A DNA stretch of 64,000 bases, taken from positions 124,001 through 188,000 of the forward strand of contig NZ_JAARLZ010000001.1 of NCBI RefSeq assembly GCF_011759365.1, read 5' to 3'. This stretch comes from Luteibacter anthropi. GTDB lineage: Bacteria; Pseudomonadota; Gammaproteobacteria; Xanthomonadales; Rhodanobacteraceae. The notes beneath the pieces were generated by a model. It searched no databases and had not been told where the DNA came from. It saw nothing but the letters and a program-made list of their open reading frames with translations. The translations under genes and the position numbers were made by a program. Positions 26,974-36,200 of this stretch are shown piece after piece; the stretch's first letter is position 1, and each line of letters opens with the position of its first letter.

Positions 26974-27513
26974 TCAGCTGGATTTGCGGAGCCAGCCGCC
27001 GCCGTAGCGACGTATCCAGTCGGGTGTTTGTGCGGGCAACGGATTGCTGTCCAGGCAGATAAAGCCCCTTCGCCGCTCGATGCAGGCGATATCGTCGAAG
27101 GCCACCACCATCGCATCGCCCGTCTCGATCAACGTCAGTCTGCGCTGGGACCAGTCCACGTCGTGGAGCATGCCGCGACATTTCCGTGTGCTGTTTCTCC
27201 GGTGGCGGAGAAATGACGCCACCACGTGGTGACCGATGCAAAGCCGGGTCAGGCGAGCTTCAAGCGCTGCCACTGCGGTGCTGGAGAAATGGCGGATAGC
27301 CAGCACGCCATCGAAAGGCACCTCGGTCTGCCGGTGCTCATTCATGCCATGGGAAGGCAACGGGTTGGGATAGTCGAACCGTAGGACGCGGCTTCGCGCG
27401 TCAACCGCGTCGACCATCCCCAGGACATGTGTTCCGCCAGTGCACCACAGTTTGACATGGTGGCCTCTTTCGATACCTCGAAAAGGCGTGTCTTCGCCCA
27501 TCGTATGGTGCAT
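26974..27513 (-). CDS. hypothetical protein with two small beta-barrel-like segments
   Basis: The product is 179 residues from the ATG at 27513 (MHHTMGEDTPFRG), chosen because AGGA lies about 10 bases upstream; longer in-frame readings run into a REP element. I do not recognise the family. Two similar beta-rich stretches, GGTHVLGMVDAVDARSRVLRFDYP (N-terminal half) and the CRGMLHDVDWSQRRLTLIETGD...FDDIACIE segment (C-terminal half), look like repeated Sm-like or PilZ-like barrels; this is only an impression. There is no signal peptide or membrane segment. It is bounded by REP pairs on both sides. Confidence 0.65.
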   Translation of the reverse strand: MHHTMGEDTPFRGIERGHHVKLWCTGGTHVLGMVDAVDARSRVLRFDYPNPLPSHGMNEHRQTEVPFDGVLAIRHFSSTAVAALEARLTRLCIGHHVVASFLRHRRNSTRKCRGMLHDVDWSQRRLTLIETGDAMVVAFDDIACIERRRGFICLDSNPLPAQTPDWIRRYGGGWLRKSS

Positions 27514-27593
27514 GCGGCGTTCCTGGCAAAAGGCGAACTGTCGGCAGGAGGCCAGCATGTGTCTGTCGGATACATCGCCAAAATCGGTTTTTC

Positions 27594-27603
27594 GGACTAG
27601 TCC
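27594..27603. promoter_or_regulatory. short palindrome GGACTAGTCC
   Basis: A perfect 10-bp palindrome containing the rare CTAG tetramer lies 81 bp upstream of the hypothetical gene that starts at 27513, in its probable promoter region. It is a weak operator candidate. Confidence 0.25.
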
Positions 27604-27685
27604 TATGGTTGTTTTGTGACGGGAGTCGCGGACACTGGATTTATGGCTTATTTGTCTGTCGGTACCTTGTACGTTTCTTTGCTGG

Positions 27686-27752
27686 CCTGGTCGCGCGCGA
27701 GGCGCGCTCCTACACAAGATGCTCTGTAGGAGCGCGCCTCGCGCGCGACCGG
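27686..27752. repeat. inverted pair of REP elements, closely spaced
   Basis: Arms 27686-27714 and 27724-27752 are separated by only about 9 bp, so the pair could form one long hairpin. It lies between the 3' end of the decarboxylase and the promoter of the gene starting at 27513. Confidence 0.85.
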
Positions 27753-27771
27753 TTCTCACCGTATATATCGA

Positions 27772-30075
27772 TCAGGCGTCGACGGAGAGAACCTCAACCA
27801 CGTAATGATCCCGGCCGTCCTCGTCCACCTCGACGATAAGGCCATGCACGTCGGATTCGAAGCCTGGAAACTGCTGGTTCTGCTCGCGCGCGAGCTGAAG
27901 CGATTCAAGGATGGCGTGGTTCGTACCGCCATAACGCTCGCCAGGCATGATCGTGGGGATACCGGGCGGATAAGGCACGATCATCGTGGCCGCAATGCGG
28001 CCGTCGAGTGCATCGATATCCACGCGCTCAACCTTGCCCTGGACAAGACGGTCATAGGCCTCCGCCGGCGTAACGACGGGCTCGGGAAGTTCGGTGTACA
28101 TCTCGCTCATGATCCGGGCGACATCATGGGTGACGTTGAAGCGGTGCAACGCATCGCAAAGATCACGCAGGCCGACGTCCTCGTACACTTCCGGATAAGC
28201 ATCCACCAGCGACGGCAAGGCATTACGCAATGATTCATTGCGATCGTAAAGACCCTTGAACGACAACAGCTCAGTGGCCAGCGTGCTCCACTTGCCCTTG
28301 GTCACGCCCATGGAGAACAGGCACAGGAAGGAATAGAGATTGGTCTTCTCGACGGTGATGCCGCGCTCCCACAGGAACTTGGTCACCACGGCGGCGGGGA
28401 TGCCGCCCTCTTCGGTCGACTTGCCATGCATGTCCAGGCCAGGCGTCAGCACGGTGACCTTGATCGGGTCGATCATCACGTAGTCGTTGGGCAGGTCGCC
28501 GAAACCGTGCCAGGCCGCACCGGATGCCAGCGACCAGTCCTTCTGCGCCGTGGTCACCGGGCCGATGGTGTCGAGATCTTTTTCCAGCTGGCTGCGCAAT
28601 GCATCCGGCTGCCATACCTGGAACCACCACTCCTCGCGCGACAGCTCGCGCTCGATATGCAGCATGGCCCGGCGGAAGGCGATGGCCTCGTCATGGGTCT
28701 CCTGTACCAGCGAACGACCCGCCTTGCCTTCCATCATCTTCGAGGCGATGTCGCAGGAAGCGATGATGCCGTAGTGCGGCGACGTGGACGTGTGCATCAT
28801 GAACGCTTCGTTGAAGCGCTCGGCATCAAGGCTGTGCTCGCGACCGTCGCGCGCGTGGATCATCGATGCCTGCGAAAACGCCGCCAGCAGCTTGTGCGTG
28901 GACTGCGTGGCGAACATCACGGCGTCCTGCGTCCGCTCCTTGCCCTTGCCCATCGCATAGTGGTTTTCATACAGCTCGTGGAACGCTGCATAGCCATACC
29001 AGGCTTCGTCGAAATGCAGGTAATCCACGGCAGAGCCGATACGCTCGGCAATGGACTCGGCGTTGTAGCACAGGCCATCGTAGGTAGAGTTTGTGACCGT
29101 GGCGATGCGCACCTTCGCACCGTCCATATGGGCCTTGCTCGCCAAGGGGTGTGCTGCGACACGTGCGGCCATATCGGCCGGGTCGAACTGGTCGAGGCTG
29201 ATCGGGCCGATGATGCCGTGGGCATTACGGCTCGGACGGAAGTAAACCGGGACACCGCCGGTCATGATGATCGAGTGCAGCAGCGACTTGTGGCAGTTAC
29301 GGTCCACGAATACCACGTCGCCACGGGCCACGACGCCATGCCATACGATCTTGTTCGACGTGGATGTTCCGTTGGTGACGAAAAAAGTATGGTCGGCGCC
29401 GAAGTTGCGGGCGGCTTCCTGCTCCGCCGTCTTGATGGGGCCGCTGTGGTCCAGCAATGAGCCCAGCTCCGGTACGGAAATGGAAAGATCGCTGCGCAAG
29501 GTGTTTTCGCCGAAGAACTGGTGAAGCGCACGACCCACCGCCGACTTGGTGAAGGCGATGCCGCCGGCATGACCCGGCGTATGCCAGCTGTAGTTCGAGC
29601 GCGAGGAATGGATCAGAAGCCCCTTGAAGAAAGGCGGAAGCAGACGCTCCATGTAATCGTCGGCGGCGCGCATGATCTGCCGCGCAATAAACGCCTTGGT
29701 ATCTTCGTAAAGATAGATGAACCCGTGCACGCGCCCCAGCAGCTTCGTCGGCACCTGCTCGATGGTGCGCCGTTCACCGTAGAGGAACACCGGAAGGTCG
29801 CCACGACGGGCATCCTGCTCGTCCAGGAACTGGTACAGGTCGTCGAACTGGGACGGCCCCTCTTCCGTGCCGTCGATGGAGATCAACACGGCCGACGCGG
29901 CCGTGTAGGTACGACCGGCTGCATGCGCATCGGCCATGTTAAGGCCCGTGAGCACACGCTGGTTATGCGTGGCGATCTCTTCGGCCAGCGCGCGGATCAG
30001 GATGCCGTTGATGCGCGGCGAGTTGAAGTCGTCGTCGATGATGACGATCGGGTAATCCAGCGAATTGAAATACAT
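27772..30075 (-). CDS. Orn/Lys/Arg decarboxylase, arginine (AdiA-like) or lysine type
   Basis: The product is 767 residues, the size of biodegradative AdiA/LdcC/CadA enzymes. It has an N-terminal receiver-like wing domain (1-130), the PLP type-I fold (about 135-570) with NCHKS, FDEAWYGYA and the PLP-lysine motif ATQSTHKLLAAFSQAS, and a C-terminal domain with PYPPGIP. The reaction is amino-acid decarboxylation to a (di)amine, consuming a cytosolic proton. It follows the antiporter gene by 3 bp, with GGAG before the ATG. By remembered similarity arginine is slightly more likely than lysine as substrate; residues cannot settle this by eye. Confidence 0.92.
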   Translation of the reverse strand: MYFNSLDYPIVIIDDDFNSPRINGILIRALAEEIATHNQRVLTGLNMADAHAAGRTYTAASAVLISIDGTEEGPSQFDDLYQFLDEQDARRGDLPVFLYGERRTIEQVPTKLLGRVHGFIYLYEDTKAFIARQIMRAADDYMERLLPPFFKGLLIHSSRSNYSWHTPGHAGGIAFTKSAVGRALHQFFGENTLRSDLSISVPELGSLLDHSGPIKTAEQEAARNFGADHTFFVTNGTSTSNKIVWHGVVARGDVVFVDRNCHKSLLHSIIMTGGVPVYFRPSRNAHGIIGPISLDQFDPADMAARVAAHPLASKAHMDGAKVRIATVTNSTYDGLCYNAESIAERIGSAVDYLHFDEAWYGYAAFHELYENHYAMGKGKERTQDAVMFATQSTHKLLAAFSQASMIHARDGREHSLDAERFNEAFMMHTSTSPHYGIIASCDIASKMMEGKAGRSLVQETHDEAIAFRRAMLHIERELSREEWWFQVWQPDALRSQLEKDLDTIGPVTTAQKDWSLASGAAWHGFGDLPNDYVMIDPIKVTVLTPGLDMHGKSTEEGGIPAAVVTKFLWERGITVEKTNLYSFLCLFSMGVTKGKWSTLATELLSFKGLYDRNESLRNALPSLVDAYPEVYEDVGLRDLCDALHRFNVTHDVARIMSEMYTELPEPVVTPAEAYDRLVQGKVERVDIDALDGRIAATMIVPYPPGIPTIMPGERYGGTNHAILESLQLAREQNQQFPGFESDVHGLIVEVDEDGRDHYVVEVLSVDA

Positions 30076-30078
30076 GGC

Positions 30079-31422
30079 TCAGCTCCGGGCGGACGGGGAT
30101 GCGATCTTCTGGGAGAGCGTCTTCTTGCGCCGTTCCTCGCTGAAGAACGGGTAGAACACGGTGATGAAGAGCATGAACAGGAAGGCCCAGGTAACGAGCT
30201 GGCCTTCGGTGCCGAAGATGGCCCACAGGCAGTAGCAGACCACGATACTGGTCAGCACCCAGTACACGCCCACATGCACCGTGCTATGGCTCTGCTCCAC
30301 GACGAAGTAGCAGGCCACGCAGGAATAGATATACGGCAGCAGGGTCAGCACCACGGCCGCCGACGTCACCAGGCCGAACTGCGCCGATGCCGACGGCGAG
30401 GTGGCCGTGGCCAGTACCACGAGCGACATCAGCACGCCCACGATGATCAGGCCCTTCACGGGCGTGCCGTCCTTGTTGGTGCGGCTGAACACGGCCGGGA
30501 ACAGGCCGTCGTCACCCGCCGCCTTGGCCGACAGCGCCGTCAGCAGGATCCAGCCGCCCAGCGAACCGGCCGCGCCCAGCGTGGCGCACAGGCTGACGAT
30601 GCCGCCACCGACCTGGCCGATGGCGACCTGCGCCGCCAGGGCAAACGGCGCATCGGCCACCTGGAGCTGGTCGTTGGGCACCATGCCCATGATCACCGCC
30701 GAACTGGCGATATATACGACGGCAGCAAGCGCCACGCCCGCGAGCGTCGCGATGGCGACATTCTTTTCGGGATTGCGCACCACACCGGCGGACACCGATG
30801 CCGACTCCACGCCGATGAATGCCCAAAGTGTCAACGATGCCGAACTGGAGATGGCCTGGAAATCGCTCTTGCCAGAGACGTTGTAGGCTGCCGTGAATAC
30901 GTCAGACTTGAACCAGAACCAGCCCAGCAATGCCACGCCGAAAAGCGGTATCAGCGCAAACGACGTGGTGATCGACTGGATGCGCGTCACCACATGCGCA
31001 CCGGCGATGTTCGCAAACGTGAACAGCCAGATCAGGCCCACCACCGCCAGGGTACGTATCCAGGGATTCGCCAATGCGGGAATGAAGTAGCTGAAATACC
31101 CCACGGCCGCGATGGGAAGCGCCACGTTGCCGATCCAGTTCGCAAACCAGTAGATGGTGTTGGTCTGGAAGCCCATGTAAGGCCCGAAGGCATCACGTGC
31201 GTAGGCGTAAGGGCCACCTTCCTTCGGCGCCAGTTTGCCGAGCTTGGCGAAAACAAACGCCAGCAACAGGGAACCCAGCGTGGTCACCGTCCAGCCCCAC
31301 ATCGATACCGAACCCAGCTTGGCCAGGTTGCCGGGCAGCAGGAACGCCCCCGACCCCATCATGTTGCCTGCCACGAGAAACGTGGCTGCCACCACGCCTA
31401 TCTTTTTGTCGCCAGCCGCCAT
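30079..31422 (-). CDS. APC family amino acid/amine antiporter (AdiC/CadB-like)
   Basis: The product is 447 residues with twelve predicted transmembrane helices. It carries the GNMMGSGAFLLP motif of helix 1, TLWAFIGVESAS in helix 6 (Trp at the AdiC substrate-gate position) and SLGGWILLT in helix 8 (matching the second AdiC gate Trp). It exchanges external arginine or lysine for internal agmatine or cadaverine. AGGAGC precedes the ATG. It lies between the porin (12 bp upstream) and decarboxylase (3 bp downstream) genes, so one transcript likely encodes porin, exchanger and enzyme. Confidence 0.92.
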   Translation of the reverse strand: MAAGDKKIGVVAATFLVAGNMMGSGAFLLPGNLAKLGSVSMWGWTVTTLGSLLLAFVFAKLGKLAPKEGGPYAYARDAFGPYMGFQTNTIYWFANWIGNVALPIAAVGYFSYFIPALANPWIRTLAVVGLIWLFTFANIAGAHVVTRIQSITTSFALIPLFGVALLGWFWFKSDVFTAAYNVSGKSDFQAISSSASLTLWAFIGVESASVSAGVVRNPEKNVAIATLAGVALAAVVYIASSAVIMGMVPNDQLQVADAPFALAAQVAIGQVGGGIVSLCATLGAAGSLGGWILLTALSAKAAGDDGLFPAVFSRTNKDGTPVKGLIIVGVLMSLVVLATATSPSASAQFGLVTSAAVVLTLLPYIYSCVACYFVVEQSHSTVHVGVYWVLTSIVVCYCLWAIFGTEGQLVTWAFLFMLFITVFYPFFSEERRKKTLSQKIASPSARS

Positions 31423-31434
31423 GGGATGCTCCTG

Positions 31435-32910
31435 TTATTTGATGAAGCTGTACTGCACCGATCCTTGCAGCCGGGTATCGTTGGCCCGGCTGCCATTGCG
31501 TTGCTCAAGCGTGCCGTGGAGCAGTTCCATGCCCATCGTCCAGGTGGGTGTCGGGCTCCAGATCATGTTCAATGCCGCGTAGTCGGTCATGGCGAACGCG
31601 GTATCGTCGTTGAGGTGATTGGACGGTACGCGCGCCTGCCCGTAGACCAGGTTCGAGCGCCACTGCTGCGACCAGTAATGGGTGTATGCGCCATACCAGC
31701 CCCAGGCCTTGCGGGCATGCAGGCGCCCGGCATCGTCCACCGTGGCATCGAGCCGGCTGCCGCTGGTGTCGGAGAGATAGCGGGCGATGCCCTTGCCATA
31801 GACGCCGCTGATCATCAGCAGGTCCTTGTCGATCAGGGCAAAGGTGCCGCTGAGGGCCACGCCCCAGCCCGTGGCGTAACCATCGGACTTGCCGTCCGTA
31901 TAACCCAGCCTGCGCAACAGCATGCCGGCCTGCACATGGCCCCAGTCGCGCTCGCGACGCAGGGCGACCACCAGGTCCGGCACCCGCGTCGCCCCCTTCA
32001 TGTCCGCCCGCGTTACCGTGGATGCCACCTCGGACTGCGGCCGCTCGCCCGAGATCGTGAGGCTGTTGCCTTCTCCAAACGGGAACGCCTGGTGGATGCC
32101 CGGCTGCAGGACGAACATCTGCCCGCCCGGACCCGCGAAGTCGAGCGTGTCCGGCAGCGCATCCGCATCCATGAAGGCGGAATAGCCATAGCCCGCATAG
32201 GTATTGCCGATCTGCCCATACGCGTGACGCAGGTGGAACTGGTAGCTGTTGGCATCGCCACCGTAGAAGTCGTTTTCGAGATAGAAGCGCAGGCTGCCGT
32301 ATTCCGTGGGCCGGCGCGCCTCGAAGGTGAAGCGGGTCTGACGCGCGTGCATGTTGAAATGCTCGTGGTCGCGCGAGGTGCTTCCCGCGGGAAACGCCCC
32401 GGGGATGAACTGCTCGTCGTTGCCGGCATCGTGGTTGTCGGCAATGGCATCCAGTTTCGCGTACCCGCCGATGCGGATCTTCGTTTCGGTACCCGGCACG
32501 TCGAAAAACCCCTTGAGCTCGGGGTCCGTGGGCGGGGGGGCATTATTGACACGCGAGGCACCGGCGCCCTGGTCAGCGACCGAGTTCTGTGAGGGAAGAC
32601 GTGACGCGGGCACACCGACCGCCGTCGCCGTGGATACCTTTTCTGCCGGGGTCGTCGCCACGATGGGCTGGCTGCCGGGAACGGCCCCGGCTGGAGGAAC
32701 CGAGGCCGGTGCCGCCTTCTGTACCTGCGCGGTCTCTACCGCGTCCAGCCGTTCACCCATGCGCTTGACCACGTCACGCAAGGCATCCACCTCGGCGCGC
32801 AGCTGTGCGTTCTCTTTGCGCAGCTGCGCCTCACCGCTGTCCTGCGCCTGGGCCCCCATGGCGAAACACGCCATGCCCGCCGCGAGGGCAAGCCATCGAA
32901 TCCGTTTCAT
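31435..32910 (-). CDS. DcaP-like outer membrane porin with N-terminal coiled coil
   Basis: The product is 491 residues from the ATG at 32910, which has AAGGAGG 10 bases upstream. A signal peptide (ends FAMGAQAQD) is followed by a coiled-coil segment (about 28-62: QLRKENAQLRAEVDALRDVVKRM), a Pro/Ala-rich linker and a 16-strand-type barrel (about 135-491) ending VQYSFIK. This is the DcaP trimeric porin architecture, which admits small anionic or dicarboxylic solutes. Being first in the antiporter-decarboxylase operon is notable. A perfect CRP-type site lies 121 bp upstream. Confidence 0.9.
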   Translation of the reverse strand: MKRIRWLALAAGMACFAMGAQAQDSGEAQLRKENAQLRAEVDALRDVVKRMGERLDAVETAQVQKAAPASVPPAGAVPGSQPIVATTPAEKVSTATAVGVPASRLPSQNSVADQGAGASRVNNAPPPTDPELKGFFDVPGTETKIRIGGYAKLDAIADNHDAGNDEQFIPGAFPAGSTSRDHEHFNMHARQTRFTFEARRPTEYGSLRFYLENDFYGGDANSYQFHLRHAYGQIGNTYAGYGYSAFMDADALPDTLDFAGPGGQMFVLQPGIHQAFPFGEGNSLTISGERPQSEVASTVTRADMKGATRVPDLVVALRRERDWGHVQAGMLLRRLGYTDGKSDGYATGWGVALSGTFALIDKDLLMISGVYGKGIARYLSDTSGSRLDATVDDAGRLHARKAWGWYGAYTHYWSQQWRSNLVYGQARVPSNHLNDDTAFAMTDYAALNMIWSPTPTWTMGMELLHGTLEQRNGSRANDTRLQGSVQYSFIK

Positions 32911-33030
32911 GTACCGGATGCCTCCTTTCCCACCCATGGAAATACGCCGCCCGCGTATAAGAACGCGGTGCCTGCCTCGACGAAATATAGGAGCCTTCAG
33001 CCCACCCTACCCGCTCATTTGCGGCAAGGT

Positions 33031-33046
33031 TGTGACAGCTCTCACA
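33031..33046. promoter_or_regulatory. perfect CRP/Clp-type binding site
   Basis: TGTGACAGCTCTCACA matches TGTGA-N6-TCACA exactly, 121 bp upstream of the porin start. Position and match are almost the same as for the autotransporter site. Confidence 0.7.
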
Positions 33047-33142
33047 GTAGCCTGGCCGTCGCACGGCGATGGTAGTGGCGCAGCCGCAAGGGCCCTCCTT
33101 TTGTCCGGGCGGTGCGACACCGGACCGCAAGCAATCACCTCC

Positions 33143-33213
33143 TCTGTAGGAGCGCGCCTGCGCGCGACCAGTGTTTGCGATATCACCGGTCGCGCGCACG
33201 CGCGCTCCTACAG
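33143..33213. repeat. inverted pair of REP elements
   Basis: Arms 33143-33170 and 33186-33213 share the GTAGGAGCGCGCCTGCGCGCGACC core in opposite orientation, just downstream of the giant gene's terminator. Confidence 0.85.
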
Positions 33214-33218
33214 AAAAC

Positions 33219-33252
33219 AAAAAGGGCGGTGGATTGCTCCACCGCCCTTTTC
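33219..33252 (-). terminator. rho-independent terminator of the GH2/GH64 gene
   Basis: On the minus strand, GGGCGGTGG, a 6-base loop and CCACCGCCC are followed by TTTTTGTTTT. The element lies 24 bp past the stop codon of the giant gene. Confidence 0.9.
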
Positions 33253-33275
33253 TTTACAGCATGCCCTGCAACGGC

Positions 33276-36200
33276 TTACCAGCCGATGCTGAGCTCCAGG
33301 TGCTCGGGCTGCGTGCTCTGCAGCGACGAGCTGTGGTTGGCCACGTCATCGTAGGAGAAGCCGTAGGCATTCCCACCGATGTTGTGCTTGTGCCAGAACT
33401 TGGCGTAGTAGTTCGTCGGCGCCTGCAGGTAGTACTGCGTGTCGTCGTTCCACTTCGTTACGTCTTCCATCACGTGGCGGTTGAACGCACCCGCCATCTG
33501 GGCTTCCAGCTGCTCCACGATGCCCCACGGATCGGTACCGTCGGCGAGATGGCCTTCGCCGCCGAACACGTCCACGGAGGCAGGCTTCTTGATCTGGTAG
33601 AGCCTGCCCTGCTCCTCACCCGGCTGCTGGGTATCGGCCCAGTTGGTGTGGGTCAGGGTCAGCACGCCGTCGATCACCTTGCCATCGAACTGCATGGCAC
33701 CCATGGTCATGTGCAGGTTGTTGGTCGTGTAGTACTGCCACACTTCGTCGATGTACGGATCGAAGTAGTGGGCCTGCGAACCACTGGCCTGGAATGCATC
33801 GTCGTTCGGAGCCGGGATGCGCAGCGAGCTGTCGCCGAGGTTCGGAATCTGGAATTCGGGGCCGACTTCCTGATTGTACTCGGTGAAGATCTGCGAACGC
33901 GTCTCCGTGATGCCTGCGGTCTGGTGCGTGGTCTTGTTGTCGCCGTACAGATCGACCACCAACGGGAACGAGAACTGGTCGACCTGGGTGGTGTTGATCC
34001 ACATGCCGTTGTCGGCCCAGGTGTACTCATACCAGTCGTAGTAGGTGTTGATGTTCGGATCGGTGGCGTTGGTCAGGCTCGGACCCGCAAAGCCGACGGT
34101 TCCATCCGCCGCGACGTTGTTGGCCATGTACAGCGGTTCGCCGAACGAGATGAAGATACGGCCCGCGAACGACTTCGGCAGCTTGAGCAGCTTGGTCTGC
34201 GCCAGCGTGAACGCATAGTTCGGGTACGGATTTCCATTCTTGGTCAGGTGGCCCGTGGCGGTGTTGTCGGCCACGGTGATCGGCGCGATGTCACCGTTGG
34301 GATCGATCCAGGCGTACTGCTGGGTTGCCGGATCCTTCGCGATCACTTCGACGTAGATCTGGTCGTCGCTCCACTTGCCATTGGTCGTGTTGCGCAGCTG
34401 CACGCCGACGAAACCCGGATAGATGTCGTAGTTGAAACCTTCCGGCGGATCATTGTTCGCACTACTGCCACCGTTGCCGGTGCCGCTGGTACCCGTACCG
34501 CCCGTGCCCGTACCGGTGCCCTGGTTGCCCGAGCCCTGTGCCGCTGCCACGCTTAGTACGGCCGCATTGCTGGTTACGCTCTGGCCAAGGCCATTGGTCA
34601 CCACCACGTCGTAGCTACCCGCGTCCGTCGTGGCCACCACCTTGGTGTAGGTGGCCTGGGTCGCACCCGGGATGTTCACGCCGTTGAAGCGCCACTGGTA
34701 GGTGGGCTGGCCGGAGGCCTTGACGCTGACCGTGAAGGTCGCCGTCTGGCCGGCCGTGAGGGCCTGCGCGGAAGGCTGCGACACGAACTGCGGGGTCACC
34801 GGCTGGTACACCTCGAATTCCCACAGCGATACACCGTAGCCCACCGTATTCTTCGCCAGGCTGTGCATGCGCACGTAACGTGCGGTCTGCGCCGGGAAAT
34901 CCACGCGTTCCACGCCGCCCTGGCCGGTGAACGGCTGGGCCGTCACAGGCTGCCAGTCGGTGCCGTTGCCAGTGTTGGACACCTCGATGTTGTGCGACGT
35001 CGAGTAGGCATTCTCCCAGCGCAGGATCACGTGGTCGAAGGTCTGCTGCGAACCTAGGTCGAGTGCAATCCAGGCTTCCGGATCGAACGACGAACCCCAG
35101 CGGGTGGTGAAGTCGCCATCGACCGCATTGCCCGGGCCGAGGTAGGTGTCGTTCTCGTTCTTCAGCGAGGTAGCCGACGCATGCAGCGCAACGTTGACGC
35201 CGTTCTGGCCGTCACCCGGCGTACCCGGATTGTCCGAGTTGCCGCCGTTGTTGCCCTGATTGCCACCGGTGTTCTGCGGAGGGGTTTCCCACGGCGGCAG
35301 GTCGAAGCCGCTGGTGGAGTTGTCCACCGTCAGCTGCACGACGTTGCTCAGCGTGGCGATACCCTGTGCGTTGGTGACCTTCACCTGGTACTGCGCCGTG
35401 TTGTCGGCCGCGGTCAGGGCCGGCGTCGCGTAGGTGCCGTCATAGGTCACCGACACGGAGTCGCCGTTCTTGAACCACTCGTAGGTCATCTGACCGGTGC
35501 CGGTGGCCGCCACGGCGAAGTGCGCCGAACGACCCACGCCGGCGGTCTGGGCCACGAGCGGTGCCGAGATCAGCGGTGCCGGAAGTGCCGTCGCCGAACC
35601 CGAGACGCAGATGGCGCTACCGGGATAGTTTTCGGCAAGCTGCGGCGTGACATCACCGGATCGACTCACCATCAGTGCCTTGTCGGCATCGCCCGGATCA
35701 TTGTCGGTGGTCCAGGTAGACCAGTCCTGCGGGAAGGCATTGGTGGACAGGTTCTTGCCGCTGATGGCCAGTGCTTCGGCAGCGGATGGCAGGCGTGCAT
35801 TCACCTGGGCGCAGTCGTCGGCCGCCTTGGAACGCTTGTACTGCGCACCTTCGTCGGCCAGGCTGCGTTCGTGACGCTCCCAGGTCAGGCCGCTGAGCGT
35901 GTCGGTGACGTGGTTATCGTCCTGGACGATGTATCTTGACGGCGCATCGCAGCAACTGGGCGTGTTGAACACCTCGAACTCATACATCGAGTAGCCGTAG
36001 TTGGTACCACGCTTCACGCCCTGCATGCGGACATAACGACCGCTGACCGGGTGGGGGAAGCTCAGGTCATCCGTGCCGCCCGTACCGGTCGAGTTCTCCA
36101 GTACATCGGTGAAACCCGTGTCCTTGTCGTTCGACACCTGGATCTTGTAGTCGGCGCCATAAGCCGCTTCCCACTTGATCACCACGTGATCGAATGTCTG

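Larger units (their letters stand above)
32911..33275. other. intergenic region between porin operon and GH2/GH64 gene
   Basis: 365 bp with no gene. It holds a CRP-type site, a REP pair and the terminator of the giant glycosidase gene, each listed separately. Confidence 0.7.

Noticed and set aside
29521-32592. 1023-codon frame antisense to the antiporter and porin genes
   Set aside because: It is antisense to three well-supported genes and shows no domain.
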